Positions 12,075-22,637 of a stretch of 64,000 nucleotides of DNA are shown here, piece by piece. The translations under genes and the position numbers were made by a program. Location: contig NC_063452.1 in the NCBI RefSeq assembly GCF_020379485.1, positions 9,589,065-9,653,064 on the forward strand, read 5' to 3'. Source of the stretch: Brassica napus (taxonomy: Eukaryota > Streptophyta > Magnoliopsida > Brassicales > Brassicaceae). A model generated the notes under the pieces. That model was not told where the DNA came from and made no database searches. It worked only from the letters and a program-made list of their open reading frames with translations. Positions within the stretch are counted from its first letter, which is position 1. Every line of letters begins with the position of its first letter.

Positions 12075-12600
12075 AACATCAAGGATTCTGAGGGAAAAAA
12101 TCGTCGGAATTTCGTCGGAATATCGTTATTCCGACGCAATTCCGACGAAATACGTCGTCGGAAATAATTCCTCGGAATTTCTTTTTTCCTCTGAAATCCC
12201 TCGGAATTTTCCGACGGAATTCCGAGGAAATAAATTTCCGAGGAAATTCCGAGGATCCCTTGTTTGTCGGAAAAGTCCTCGGAATATACCGAGGTAGAAC
12301 TTTGTCGGGATAATTCCTCGGAAGTTCATCGATCGATGCGTGTTTGGACATATATACATCGATCGATAGGAGTATACCGACGGACTTTTTCCTCGGTTTA
12401 TTCCGAGGAACTGTTCCCTCGGTATATTCCGAGGGATCCGTTCCTCGGAATTTTCCGAGGGAGTTGTCCCTCGGAAAATTCCGAGGGAAATGTCCCTCGC
12501 TATATTTTTTAAAAAAAACGGATCGATCGATGCGTTTTTGTTCAAAAACGCATCGATCGATGTAGTGAAAAATATAATTAATTTCCTCGAAATGTAAAAA
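12075..12600. repeat. Left subterminal repeats of the CACTA element
   Basis: About 20 overlapping forward and reverse copies of a 9-10 bp motif (TTCCGAGGAA, TCCGACGGAA and variants) fill 12090-12490. Four ATCGATCGAT palindromes lie at about 12328-12562. In En/Spm elements such subterminal motifs are bound by the TnpA-type protein to bring the two ends together. That role here is inferred from family knowledge. Confidence 0.85.
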
Positions 12601-12741
12601 ATATTAATTTTTTTGAAAAAATAAAATTTCTGAAATTTAAATTCGAAAATATGAAATTAAAAGTAAAATTGAAATCATACTAATTAATATTCAAAGTTTC
12701 ACAAATAAAAATAAAACATTCCGAGATTGGGGAAAAAAAAA

Positions 12742-14953
12742 CTACGGGTCTGGCACGTCCGGGAACACCTCGTTCGGGTACATCCTCTGCATCATCTCCA
12801 TCATTTGCTGGTTCAGCCTCCTCTGTGCCTCATAGCCCGCCTGTTGAGCCGCCATCTGGGTCTCCAACAAAGATATTCGATCATCTTTGTCCTTCAACTG
12901 AGCCGTAAGTACTTCTGGATCAACAAAGGGCGGTGGTGCAGAAGAAGGAGGAACCGACCGGGTGCGACGACCCAAACCGAACAAACGTCCCTTCTTCTTT
13001 GGAACCGACTGAATAGAAAAAAGCCAAATTTAGAAATTTAAACCAAGAAATAAATGAATTGAACTTTAAAAAAAAAGAACTTACGGATTCAACGATTTCG
13101 TTGATTCGAAACCGGGACAAGTTGGTCGAAGCCGTCGAAGCGTCATCCTCGGTTTGAAGCTGAGACACTTCGTCTACCACCTGAGTTTGGACCAGGTCGA
13201 CCACGTCCCTCACAAGACCGTCATCAATCTGGCCGGTCTTCTTGTTGGTATACGCCCTCCTCATTAGGGCGAGATCATCGACCGGCTCGCCATCATTTTC
13301 TTCCGCCTTGAAAAAAAACATAAAATTAAAGAAACATTAGAAATTAGAAGAAATGCACAATAAATTTAAATTCTGAAACTCAAATAATTGAAGAAAAAGC
13401 GGTTGAACTTACCATGCGATCTCCGAGAGTGGCAATAGATTGAGCACCCAAGTTATGCTTGTAGATGCCCTTCCCTTTACGGTCGCTCCTGCGGTTGGTG
13501 GAGTTGGTGGAAGAAGTTTCTTTCGTCTCCTCCTTATCCCAATGCGCACACAACTCCTTCCAGACCGTATCGTTCATCGACTTTGGGACCTTTTAATTAA
13601 AAAAAAAGAAAAAGTTTAATAAATTAAAAAATAGTTTAATAAATTAAAAAATTGTTTAATAAATTAAATCGAACCTTATTGATTTCCCACTTCTTCTTCC
13701 ACTCGTGGATCTGCTTCCCATAGTTGTCCATTACTTTATGGACGAAGTGGTGATAGATAAAGAGCGTCTCATCGGAATTCCAGTTGAACTCTTGCTGAAA
13801 AAAAACACAATTAGTAGAAAATTTATATTAAAGATTAAAAATATAAGTAAAAAATTAGAATACTTACCGCAAACTGACGAAACCACAGAACCTGCTTGTC
13901 GGTTGGGAAGTGAGTGAAAGTCGGATGTCCACTGTCGAGGGCCGAGTACATCATACGGTTGATCCATGCGCTGATCCCGTTCCCGGATCGGTTGAACCTT
14001 ATTAAAAGAACAAACGGTTAATAATGAATCCAAATTTAAAGAAAAAAAATGTTTAATTACCATGTTTGACCCCGTCCATGTGGATACGGAGTGAGATACG
14101 GAAGATGGTCACGACCGGGCTGTTGAACCAACTCCGCAACCCTCATCACTCCCGGAGGACCCGGAGGAACAGGAGCGGATGCAGCAGCGGGAGCGAGAGG
14201 AGCATGAGCGGGTGCAGCAGAGGGAGATGTATGGTTGGAGCTGTGGGGCGAAGGGGAATCCTGAAAATGGCTGGAATCCCGAGACTGGCTCCCCGTACCA
14301 CCACGACCACGACGCTGTCGAGGCCGGGTCTGATCATCATGAGACCTGTAAATTAAAAAAAATATATTTAATAAATACAGAAATATATAAATTAATTTTT
14401 TTTATTAAAAAAAAATCCCAAATAATTTAATCACAGAAAAAGATTTATATATATTAAATTTTTTTAATAAATATATAAAAATAGTTCTAATAAACAAAAA
14501 TAGTTTTAATAAATAAAAATTGTTTAATAATTACAAAAAATAGTTTTAATAATATATATATATATGAAAAATATTTTTAAATCTCAAATAATAGTATTTA
14601 ATCACAAAAAAGTTTTATAGATATTTAAAATGTTTTGTAAAATCCAAAAAATCGAATTTATATAGAATTTTTTTTTGTAAAATCCAAAAAATCGAATTTA
14701 TATAGAAAAATCGTTTTGTAAAATACAAAAATCGATTTTATATACAAAAATCGATTTTATAAATACAAAAAATAAAAAAATTATAAAAAATTCTAAATCA
14801 ATTCAACAAAACAAATTATTCAACCAAATCACAATTCTAAACCTATTATACAACCAAATCACAATCCTAACCAATCACCCTAACAAAAATCTATCAAAAC
14901 TACACAAAAACCTAACAAATAGAACCTAAGAGAGTGGGATAGGGTCCTTACAT
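12742..14953 (-). CDS. CACTA second transposase gene (Transposase_24, Ptta/En/Spm type), 400 aa
   Basis: Seven exons by splice sites and frame: an exon ending at 14952, then 14345-14061, 13997-13868, 13794-13675, 13589-13413, 13306-13085 and 13008-12742. The product starts [17 protein letters not shown] and has a proline/alanine-rich stretch. The conserved core reads [56 protein letters not shown] and [22 protein letters not shown]-terminal coiled-coil-like region ([20 protein letters not shown]) follows and the end is [11 protein letters not shown]. The start codon is split by the first intron: AT at 14953-14952, G at 14345. In CACTA elements this type of gene supplies the end-binding accessory protein. 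All introns are GT-AG and no stop interrupts the model. Confidence 0.82.
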
Positions 14954-14955
14954 GA

Positions 14956-15100
14956 TTTGTGTAAGAGAAGAGGGAGATCGCCGGAGATATCGTCGGAGAG
15001 AAGGGGGTTTTCGCCGGAGAGGAGGGAGAGGAGGCACAGAGGAAGAAGAGAGAAATGGGGAAGAAGAAGAGGCTCGTGGTTATAAAACCTAGGGTCCGAC
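14956..15100 (-). promoter_or_regulatory. Leader and promoter region of the second CACTA gene
   Basis: Read on the minus strand, a CT-rich leader (CCTCTTCTTCTTCCCC and CTCTCTTCTTCCTCTG) precedes the split start codon. A weak TATA-like GTTTTATAACC lies near 15072-15082. The leader sits directly downstream of Tnp2-proximal repeat DNA rather than at the element end. Confidence 0.45.
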
Positions 15101-15720
15101 GGACATTATCCGTCGGAATTCCGTCGGAATTCCGTCGGAATTCTAATTTCAATTTTCGCGAAATATTTGCCCGGTAAAATGAAAATATTCCGAGGAAATT
15201 CCGAGGGATAGTAAAATATCCGTCGGAATTTCTTCGGAATATTCCGAGGAAATACCGAGGAACTAGTGTTTGGGGTTTCAAAACATCAATTTTTTTTGCC
15301 GTATTTCATTTCTTATACAATTGTAATGCATACCATTGAGGATTCTTTGTATACATGAGCATAAACCATGAAATAACAAATTTCAAAACTAATTGAAAGT
15401 ATTCCCTTTACCGTTCGTTAAAAGGTATAAGTGTTTCTCTTATGTTGCGAGATTTCGTTCATACAATCGGAAAAGTGTTAATTATACGGTAAGGAACAAA
15501 TTTTTGACTTCATAATGAACGTAAGACACTTAATAAGGGTTATATAGGTGTTATTCAAACGGCAAAACGTTGTTTTCGGTTTAAAAACCCTATTTCCTCG
15601 GAATTTCGTCGGATTATTCCGAGGGAACTCCGAGGAAACCCTCTTCTTCCTCGAAATTTCCTCGGAATATTCCGAGGAAATTCCGACGAACTAGTGTTTG
15701 GGGTTTCAAAACGTAATTTT
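15100..15720. repeat. Internal subterminal-like motifs with a 428-bp offset duplication
   Basis: Clusters of TTCCGAGGAA/TCGTCGGAAT motifs at about 15100-15270 and 15590-15690 resemble the element ends although they lie in its middle. The stretch AACTAGTGTTTGGGGTTTCA followed by AAAC occurs at 15261 and again at 15689, each time just after such a cluster, so this block is duplicated. Nothing coding is visible between them. Confidence 0.7.
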
Positions 15721-15732
15721 TTTAAAAACAAC

Positions 15733-16830
15733 GCATCGATCGATGCGTTTTTGAACAAAAACAAATCGATCGATTACTAAGATGGCCCGGGCCGTAAGAT
15801 TGTGATCGATCGATGAGAGTATCCCATCGATCTATCGACAATCTGAATTGTTCCTCGGAATTTCCTCGGAAAATCTTGTATGTTTTTTAAAAATGCATCG
15901 ATCGATGCGTTAAAGAACAAAAACGCATCGATCGATTACTAGGATGGACCGGGCCGTAAGATTGTGATCGATCGATGAGATTAACCCATCGATCTATCGA
16001 CAATCTGAATTGTTCCTCGGAATTTCATCGGAAAATCTTGTATGTTTTTTTAAAAATGCATCGATCGATGCGTTATAGAACAAAAACGCATCGATCGATT
16101 ACTAGGATTTACGGGGCCGTAAGATTGTGATCGATCGATGAGAGTAACCCATCGATCTATCGACAATCTGAATTGTTCCTCGGCATTTCGTCGGAAAATC
16201 TTGTATGTTTTTTTAAAAATGCATCGATCGATGCATTATAGAACACAAACGCATCGATCGATTACAAGGATGGACCGGGCCGTTAGATTGTGATCGATCG
16301 ATGAGAGTATCCCATCGATCGATCGACAATCTGAATTGTTCCTCGGAATTTCCTCGGAAAATCTTGTATGTTTTTTTAAAAACGCATCGATCGATGCGTT
16401 ATAGAACAAAAACGCATCGATCGATTACTAGGATTTACGGGGCCGTAAGATTGTGATCGATCGATGAGAGTAACCCATCGATCTATCGACAATCTGAATT
16501 GTTCCTCGGCATTTGGTCGGAAAATCTTGTATGTTTTTTTAAAAATGCATCGATCGATGCATTATAGAACACAAACGCATCGATCGATTACAAGGATGGA
16601 CCGGGCCGTTAGATTGTGATCGATCGATGAGAGTATCCCATCGATCGATCGACAATCTGAATTGTTCCTCGGAATTTCCTCGGAAAATCTTGTATGTTTT
16701 TTTAAAAACGCATCGATCGATGCGTTATAGAACAAAAACGCATCGATCGATTACCAAGATGGCCCGGGCCGTAAGAATGTGATCGATCGATGCGTTATAG
16801 AAACAAAACGCATCGATCGATGCGTGTTCG
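15733..16830. repeat. Tandem array of about 6.5 copies of a 163-bp unit
   Basis: The landmark GCATCGATCGATG starts units at 15733, 15895, 16058, 16221, 16384, 16547 and 16710; spacings are 162 then 163 five times. Each unit carries several ATCGATCGAT-type palindromes, a GGGCCGTAAGA block, a CAATCTGAATTGTTCCTCGG block and a TTGTATGTTTTTTTAAAAA tail. The two-unit block from 16058 is repeated nearly exactly from 16384, giving a 326-bp higher-order period. The motifs are those of the element's subterminal DNA, so this looks like an expanded internal copy of protein-binding repeats. Confidence 0.92.
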
Positions 16831-16839
16831 GAAAACAGA

Positions 16840-17095
16840 ATTATAAGGCAAAACCCTACCTTTTTTGGATCTAAACCTTAGAACTCTCATCCCCTCCGAT
16901 TTCCCCTATAATTCGCCCCCCCCCCTTTCTCTCTCTATAATCATCCGATTTGAACAATTTTGGGCTCTATTCCACTTGATTTTTCGAGCTCTACCTGATT
17001 CCTACACTCGTCTTCGCCCTAAGACAGGTATACTCCGCGAATCTCCACATTCTGAAATCGTGTTCTTGAGCAATATTTGGGTTTTGTGAATTTCT
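16840..17095 (+). other. Gene-leader-like sequence without a gene
   Basis: On the plus strand there is a poly-C/CT-rich stretch (CCCCCCCCCCTTTCTCTCTC, about 16916-16938) with CTATAA elements. It is followed by a sequence like a first exon that ends CCTAAGACAG before GTATACTCC, a plausible donor. No open frame continues to the right; within 220 bp the sequence meets the 3' end of the Tnp2 gene on the other strand. It could be the start of a lost plus-strand gene carried by the element. Confidence 0.35.
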
Positions 17096-17315
17096 TATTT
17101 CCTTGTTGATTCCTTGATCAAATATGCATGAAACAGATGTTTAAACACGGAATAGAACACAATTGTCTATGATCAACGAGTTTGGAACACAATTGAGATG
17201 ATTTAGGGATTGAGAATTTTTTTCAATTTCGTTTTTTTTATCACAACTCGATTAATGTAATTAATTAAGATTTAAATTTCAACTTGTTAAAATAAAAATT
17301 TGTAAGCTCATTTCT

Positions 17316-19895
17316 TTACCTCTCATATTGAAGAACGTCTTCGCAGTTGGTGAGCAAATATGTTTGCAAATGACTGCGCTCCTGCTCAGTAAGTCGACGG
17401 TCCTTTGGTTTTCCGCTAAGTCGTCCAACGTCTGTGAAAATGTCTGGAACCGTAACATGATATGTTGCCCGTTCGCCTCTATCATCATGCCGAGCAGGTC
17501 TTCTGTTTTTGGTCTGAACTTCTGCTGGAAAGTAGTACTCGGCAAAGTTTGAAGTTTCTTCATTGATCATCTGTGCGACTATAGAACCTTCCACCCTACT
17601 TAAATTTTTCACCATCTTCTTCAAATGGAACATATACCGCTCATACAGATACATCCATCTATACTGCACAGGACCACCAAGTTCCAATTCTCTTGCCAGG
17701 TGAATAACAAGATGCTCCATAACATCAAAAAATGAGGGAGGAAATATCTTCTCAAGGTTGCACTGAATCACGGCTATGTTAGTCTTCAAATTTTCAATAC
17801 CTTCAAGAGTCACTGATCTCGTGCATAAATCGCGGAAGAAACCACTTATCCCTGCAATTGCTTCATGAACATTTCGTGGTAATATTTCCTTGAAGGCGAA
17901 CGGAAGGAGGCGCTGCATCATTACATGGCAATCGTGGCTTTTCAAGCCAGTAAACTTTCCTTCCTTTCTGTCGATACAGTTACGCAAATTTGATGCGTAA
18001 CCGTCTGGAAATTCCACATCGTTTGAAATCCAATCAAAGAACGCATCTTTTCCCGCTGCATCAAGTCGGTATATGGGAAAAGGAGCCCTACCATTCTCAT
18101 CAACATGAAGTTCTGAACGAGCACATATATCGACTAAATCCAGTCTTGACTTCAAATTATCCTTTGTTTTACCTTGAACATTAAGGATCGTGTTCATGAG
18201 ATTGTCAAAAAAGTTCTTCTCAATATGCATGACATCTAAATTATGCCTTAGCAGATGATCCTCCCAGTATGGCAGATCCCAGAAAATACTTTTTTTGTGC
18301 CAGTTATGTAGTTCTCCAACAGCATCTACCGGAAAACGCTCATGTCCACCGACTTCTGGCGTCCTTTCTGCACCAAAATCTCTTAGTTGTATCTTCAAAT
18401 CTTTCCCACAAATTTCCGGAGGTGGACTGTCAAACACCCTCTTGTTCTTCGTAAACAAATTCCTACTCCTACGATATGGATGATCAGGTGGTAGGAATCT
18501 CCTGTGACAGTCAAACCAACACGTTTTCCTTCCGTGCTTTAGTTGGAAAGCATCAGTGTTATCTTGACAATATGGACATGATAGCCTTCCATGCGTTGTC
18601 CATCCAGACAACATACCATATGCTAGAAAATCACTTATTGTCCACATTAGTACTGCCCGCATTTGAAAGTTTTCTTTACACGAAACATCGTATGTTTCAG
18701 CACCTTGAGCCCATAGTTGTTGCAACTCATATATTAGTGGCTGAAGAAACACATCAAGTGATCTCTTAGGATGCTCTGGTCTGGGAACGAGAATCGAGAG
18801 AAACAAAAACTCTCGTCGCAAGCACAAGTTTGGGGGGAGGTTGTATGGTGTAAGAATGACGGGCCATAGAGAATACTGTCTTCCACTCTTGCCAAACGGA
18901 CTGAAACCATCAGTACATAATCCAAGGTAGACATTTCTTCTCTCATACGCAAAGTCGGGATACTTTGATTGGAAATGCTTCCACGCTTTTGCATCTGAAG
19001 GATGTCTGATCTCACCATCTGTTGAGTGCTCCGCATGCCATCTCATTGGTTGCGCTGTGCGTTCAGACAGATACAACCTCTGCAACCTTTCCGTCAAAGG
19101 TAAATACCACATCCTTTTATATGGCACTGGAACTCTTCCAATTGTATCTTTATAACGAGGCTTTCCACAAAATTTGCATGTAACCCGCTGTTCATCCACC
19201 CTCCAATAAATCATGCAGTTGTCGCTGCATACATCTATTACCTGATACGATAAACCAAGACCAGCTACGAGTTTCTGAACCTCGTAGTATGAACCAGGAG
19301 CTACATTATCCTCGGGTAGAATACCTTTTACAAAATCAGCAATCGCATCCACACAGTCTTCAGCCAAATTATAATCTGTTTTAATGCCCATCAATCTTGT
19401 AGCAGATGATAAAGCTGAATGACCATCTCTGCAACCTTCGTACAATGGTTGCTTTCCAGCATCCAACATATCATAAAATCTCCTAGCTTCTGCATTGGAT
19501 AAATCTTCCCCTCTAAAATGATCATTTACCATCTGCTCAGTACCTACACCATAATCTACATCCGTTCTAATTGGTTCTTCTAATCTAACCGCTGGCTGAG
19601 GTTCACTAGTACTACCATGTTCATAATCAGTTTCCCCATGATGATACCAAATTTTGTAACTTCGTGTAAACCCACTCAAATATAGATGAGTCCAAACATC
19701 CCACTCTTTAATAACCTTTCTATTTTTACAATTAGAGCAAGGACATCTTAACATACCTGTTTTTGCTTCCGGTTGTCGGTGAACTAACCCCATGAATTCA
19801 GTTATACCTCGTTGGTATTCTTCCGTAAGCAATCTCGTGTTCGGATCCAAATGAGGTCGATCGATCCAAGAACGAAAATAATTTGAAGAAGACAT
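17316..19895 (-). CDS. CACTA transposase, Tnp2 family (TnpD-like), 859 aa, single long exon
   Basis: An intact frame begins MSSSNYFRSWIDRPHLD. An N-terminal transposase-associated domain (about residues 5-90) has a Cys/His set in MLRCPCSNCKNRKV and IWYHHGE. The Tnp2 catalytic region (about 320-560) includes LCTDGFSPFG and NLDVMHIEKNFFDN, which carry the aspartates expected of this DDE-type family. A DUF4218 region (about 660-790) includes HLVIHLARELELGGPVQYRW. The protein cuts and rejoins element ends. It stops right after CEDVLQYER, where AGAG/GTAAAG reads as a splice donor. The DUF4216 region common at the C-terminus of relatives is missing from the neighbouring DNA. The neighbour on the 3' side is repeat DNA, so this may be a truncated but still open gene. 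Confidence 0.9.
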   Translation of the reverse strand: MSSSNYFRSWIDRPHLDPNTRLLTEEYQRGITEFMGLVHRQPEAKTGMLRCPCSNCKNRKVIKEWDVWTHLYLSGFTRSYKIWYHHGETDYEHGSTSEPQPAVRLEEPIRTDVDYGVGTEQMVNDHFRGEDLSNAEARRFYDMLDAGKQPLYEGCRDGHSALSSATRLMGIKTDYNLAEDCVDAIADFVKGILPEDNVAPGSYYEVQKLVAGLGLSYQVIDVCSDNCMIYWRVDEQRVTCKFCGKPRYKDTIGRVPVPYKRMWYLPLTERLQRLYLSERTAQPMRWHAEHSTDGEIRHPSDAKAWKHFQSKYPDFAYERRNVYLGLCTDGFSPFGKSGRQYSLWPVILTPYNLPPNLCLRREFLFLSILVPRPEHPKRSLDVFLQPLIYELQQLWAQGAETYDVSCKENFQMRAVLMWTISDFLAYGMLSGWTTHGRLSCPYCQDNTDAFQLKHGRKTCWFDCHRRFLPPDHPYRRSRNLFTKNKRVFDSPPPEICGKDLKIQLRDFGAERTPEVGGHERFPVDAVGELHNWHKKSIFWDLPYWEDHLLRHNLDVMHIEKNFFDNLMNTILNVQGKTKDNLKSRLDLVDICARSELHVDENGRAPFPIYRLDAAGKDAFFDWISNDVEFPDGYASNLRNCIDRKEGKFTGLKSHDCHVMMQRLLPFAFKEILPRNVHEAIAGISGFFRDLCTRSVTLEGIENLKTNIAVIQCNLEKIFPPSFFDVMEHLVIHLARELELGGPVQYRWMYLYERYMFHLKKMVKNLSRVEGSIVAQMINEETSNFAEYYFPAEVQTKNRRPARHDDRGERATYHVTVPDIFTDVGRLSGKPKDRRLTEQERSHLQTYLLTNCEDVLQYER

Positions 19896-19989
19896 ATTTT
19901 TTATGAATCAAATTCGTGTGTAAATAGAGTAAGAGGGAGGATGAAGATATGAAGTGAATGAAGAGGAAGAGGAGTGCTTGTATTTATAG

Positions 19990-20325
19990 TTTAAATCCTG
20001 CCGACATACCGAGGAAATTCCGACGGAATTCCGACGGACAAAACTAGTTCGTCGGAATTTCCTCGGAATTTTGTAAAATCCCCCAACGGCTCTCCAACGG
20101 CTATAATATTTCCTCGGAATTCATCGGTTTTTTCCGAGGAACAGAGTTTTCCTCGGAATTTCCTCGGAATATTCCGACGGACTGTAGTTTCCTCGGAATC
20201 CCGTCGGTATATTCCGAGGAAATTCCGAGGAAACCCAATTTTGTGTTTCCTCGGAATTTCCTCGGAAATTCCTCGATATATTCCGAGGATTTCATTTTCC
20301 GTCGGAATGTCCGTCAGAATATCGC
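19990..20325. repeat. Right subterminal repeats of the CACTA element
   Basis: Dense forward and reverse copies of TTCCTCGGAAT and TCCGACGGAAT-type motifs occupy the last 330 bp before the right terminus. This mirrors the left end, except that the ATCGATCGAT palindromes seen on the left are absent here. Confidence 0.85.
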
Positions 20326-20343
20326 TGTTTTCTTGTAGTGTAT

Positions 20344-22620
20344 TTTTTAAGAAGAGTAAAGGAGAAATCTATGAGGTTATATTTTAAACAATTGTAGAAA
20401 AGAAAAAGAGTACCCAACTGTTACCCATAATTAAAACGTAATGCTAAAATCTATGAGGTTATATTTTGAAGAGAGAAAATCAATATAAATATATATACCA
20501 AAGAAGCCAAATGGCGTAGTAAAAGTGTAAAACCAATTGTAGAAGACACGCAAAGCTCAAGTTCGTTACTTCACTTTAGAGGAACAAGTATGAAATCAAA
20601 TTAAATTTATTTTTGGTCTTAAGTTTGGATTATTTACTATAAAGCAAATTATCTTCATCTGAAACTGTTGTACAGTGCGAGTAGACTTTCTTTGCCATGG
20701 AATGATGAATTATATATGGCCTTAAAAAAGAAATTATATATTTAAAATTATATGTGTTGGAGATGGATTGCATCCGTCTAAAAGTTCCGTCAAATAAGAT
20801 AGTTTGGTCCAAGAGTTCGGCTCAAGAGCTCTATGCGTAAAGGGTCGGTCTACAGGATTCGGTCTGTTAAACTCGGCCCAACAATCAGTCCATCTTATTA
20901 AGTCAAGTATACTTTAGGACAAACATAAGAAAATATTTTTTATATAAAATGATATGAAAGATCAAGAAAGACATTCAGACTTCACTATAGAGATTGACGG
21001 CTAAAACTAGAGTTTACACTATTTAGTTTTACTCTAGCTGACTTGTACTTTTCCGACATACTCTCGCCGAATTTTGTTACTCTGCTCTTGTTCATACAAT
21101 CATTGTAACCTTTCTCGATACAACACATTTGGAATTTATTACTATTAGTATAAATTTTTGCATATATATGATGATGAGTTGTATATGAAATCGAGCGATC
21201 CTTGGTGATTGCAAGAAAAACAGCGAGGTAATACTAAATTCTTGAAATATAAGCAAATGGTAAGCTAGACTCAGGCAGAACCGATCCTGGCATTTTCGGG
21301 GGCCCATGCAAAATTTAGAAAAATAGTTTTAATACTGTAAAATTATACTACATAGTTCTACAAAATTTGATTGGAAGCAAAAGTTCATTTCTAAATAACC
21401 AGTTAACAATAATTTTCTTATTTATATATATTACATTATCTTAATTAACTAATTTCTATAAAAGCATATTAGTTTGATATATTTTATCAGTTATATGTTT
21501 GGTTAAATAGATAAAAAAACCTATTTGTTTTATTAAAAATCAATGTGCACCTCAGAAACTGGGCCCCATGCAAATGTTTCTTGTGCATGTCCTCAACACC
21601 GGCGCTGAACTCAAGTTGACATATCCACATATGACATATGCGTATATGAATCATTCAAGTGTTGATCTGGGTTTATTTTTTAAGTTGAAATATGGAAGCA
21701 AGATATGAAAGGAAAAGACGAATATCTGACAAGAATGGAGGAGACCATGTTCGTTTGGAAGAAAATATTAGGAACGAACACTAAAAATACCTTTTAAGAA
21801 AAGGTAAAACAATACTCATCATAATGTTAGTACATTTTCATCTTTGTAGAGGTCGCATATCACTTTTGTTGCTAGATTAAAATACTTGAACCATATATAT
21901 GTTGGCAGAGAGGAAGCTGGCTCGTCAACATATAGACATCAAGATTGTTGAGCAGCAGATAAAACAACAGAACGGAGATCTGGAAACAAAAACAACACAT
22001 CAAAGAGGCCACCACTTGCAATATACTGTGAAGTTGCAAGAGCCCCAATGAAACCTCAGTTTCCAAAAATTGTGAATTTAACTCGACCACCACTTGGTTT
22101 TTGGTTTCACTTGGTTTATCAAACATTTAATCATTTGTTACATAAATAAAATAAAAAACAATATCCGCGAGGCTACGTGGTCAAATTCTAGTTATATTAA
22201 TCCAAGAACGATGGCGGCAATGGCATGATAGATAAAACCATATCCAATTCGTCATGGGTCATGATGGCATATGATATGACTTGATACTATAAAATCCCAT
22301 ATTCACGTGCATAGTACAAGCAACACGTTATCACATAGTCAAGCCAAAAAAAAAAACACGTTATCACATATGGACTCACAATCTCCATATTCACGTGCAT
22401 ATCTATCTATGTATACACCACGAACATAGTTCCATACACATTTTTGAAATAAAGATTATACGACACTGACATCAATATTAGGGGATTGGGTAAAATCGCA
22501 TCTACCAAGAAGACTATTCCTCACTTGATCAGTCGGCCCATATCAAGCCCAAACTAAACAGTTTTCTTTTAATTCTAAACCCGGGTCGGATCTCAGGAAT
22601 TCGAATATCTTTTTTTTGTA
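20344..22620. other. Intergenic region, no gene seen
   Basis: AT-rich with no supported gene. Near 22300-22400 the short texts CACGTTATCACATA and CATATTCACGTGCAT each occur twice. A possible hAT-like remnant at about 21275-21610 is listed separately. Confidence 0.5.
21275..21610. mobile_element. Possible hAT-like non-autonomous remnant
   Basis: The left side reads CAGAACCGATCCTGGC then GGGGGCCCATGCAAAATTT. The right side reads GGGCCCCATGCAAATG then ACACCGGCGCTGAAC. The outer ends are loosely inverted (CAGNNCCGNTNNTG) and the GGGCCCATGCAAA text occurs at both sides. No target duplication was confirmed. Confidence 0.3.
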
Positions 22621-22637
22621 CCCGTTTCAGTTGCACA

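Larger units (their letters stand above)
12064..20340 (-). mobile_element. Complete CACTA (En/Spm-type) DNA transposon, 8,277 bp
   Basis: The left end starts CACTACAAGAAAACA and the right end finishes TGTTTTCTTGTAGTG, a 14-bp or longer terminal inverted repeat. A 3-bp target duplication TAT flanks it (12061-12063 and 20341-20343), as CACTA elements make. Both ends carry dense subterminal copies of TTCCTCGGAA / TCCGTCGGAAT-type motifs. Two genes lie on the minus strand: a Tnp2-type transposase (19895-17316) and a Transposase_24-type gene (about 15070-12742). An internal 163-bp repeat array lies between them. Both main coding regions are open, so the insertion looks fairly young. Bot1 of Brassica is a CACTA family that could be compared; I cannot confirm membership. 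Confidence 0.95.

Noticed and set aside
12079..12565. Overlapping open frames on both strands with repeated FRGI/PRN words
   Set aside because: They come from translating the short subterminal repeats, whose period leaves all frames open.
14066..14430. Plus-strand frames rich in Arg/Glu/Ser opposite the CACTA accessory gene
   Set aside because: They mirror the Pro/Ala/Ser-rich first coding exon on the other strand.
15733..16830. Regularly spaced repeats that could suggest a CRISPR array
   Set aside because: Units are 163 bp head-to-tail tandem repeats with no unique spacers, in a plant CACTA transposon. It is a tandem array, not CRISPR.
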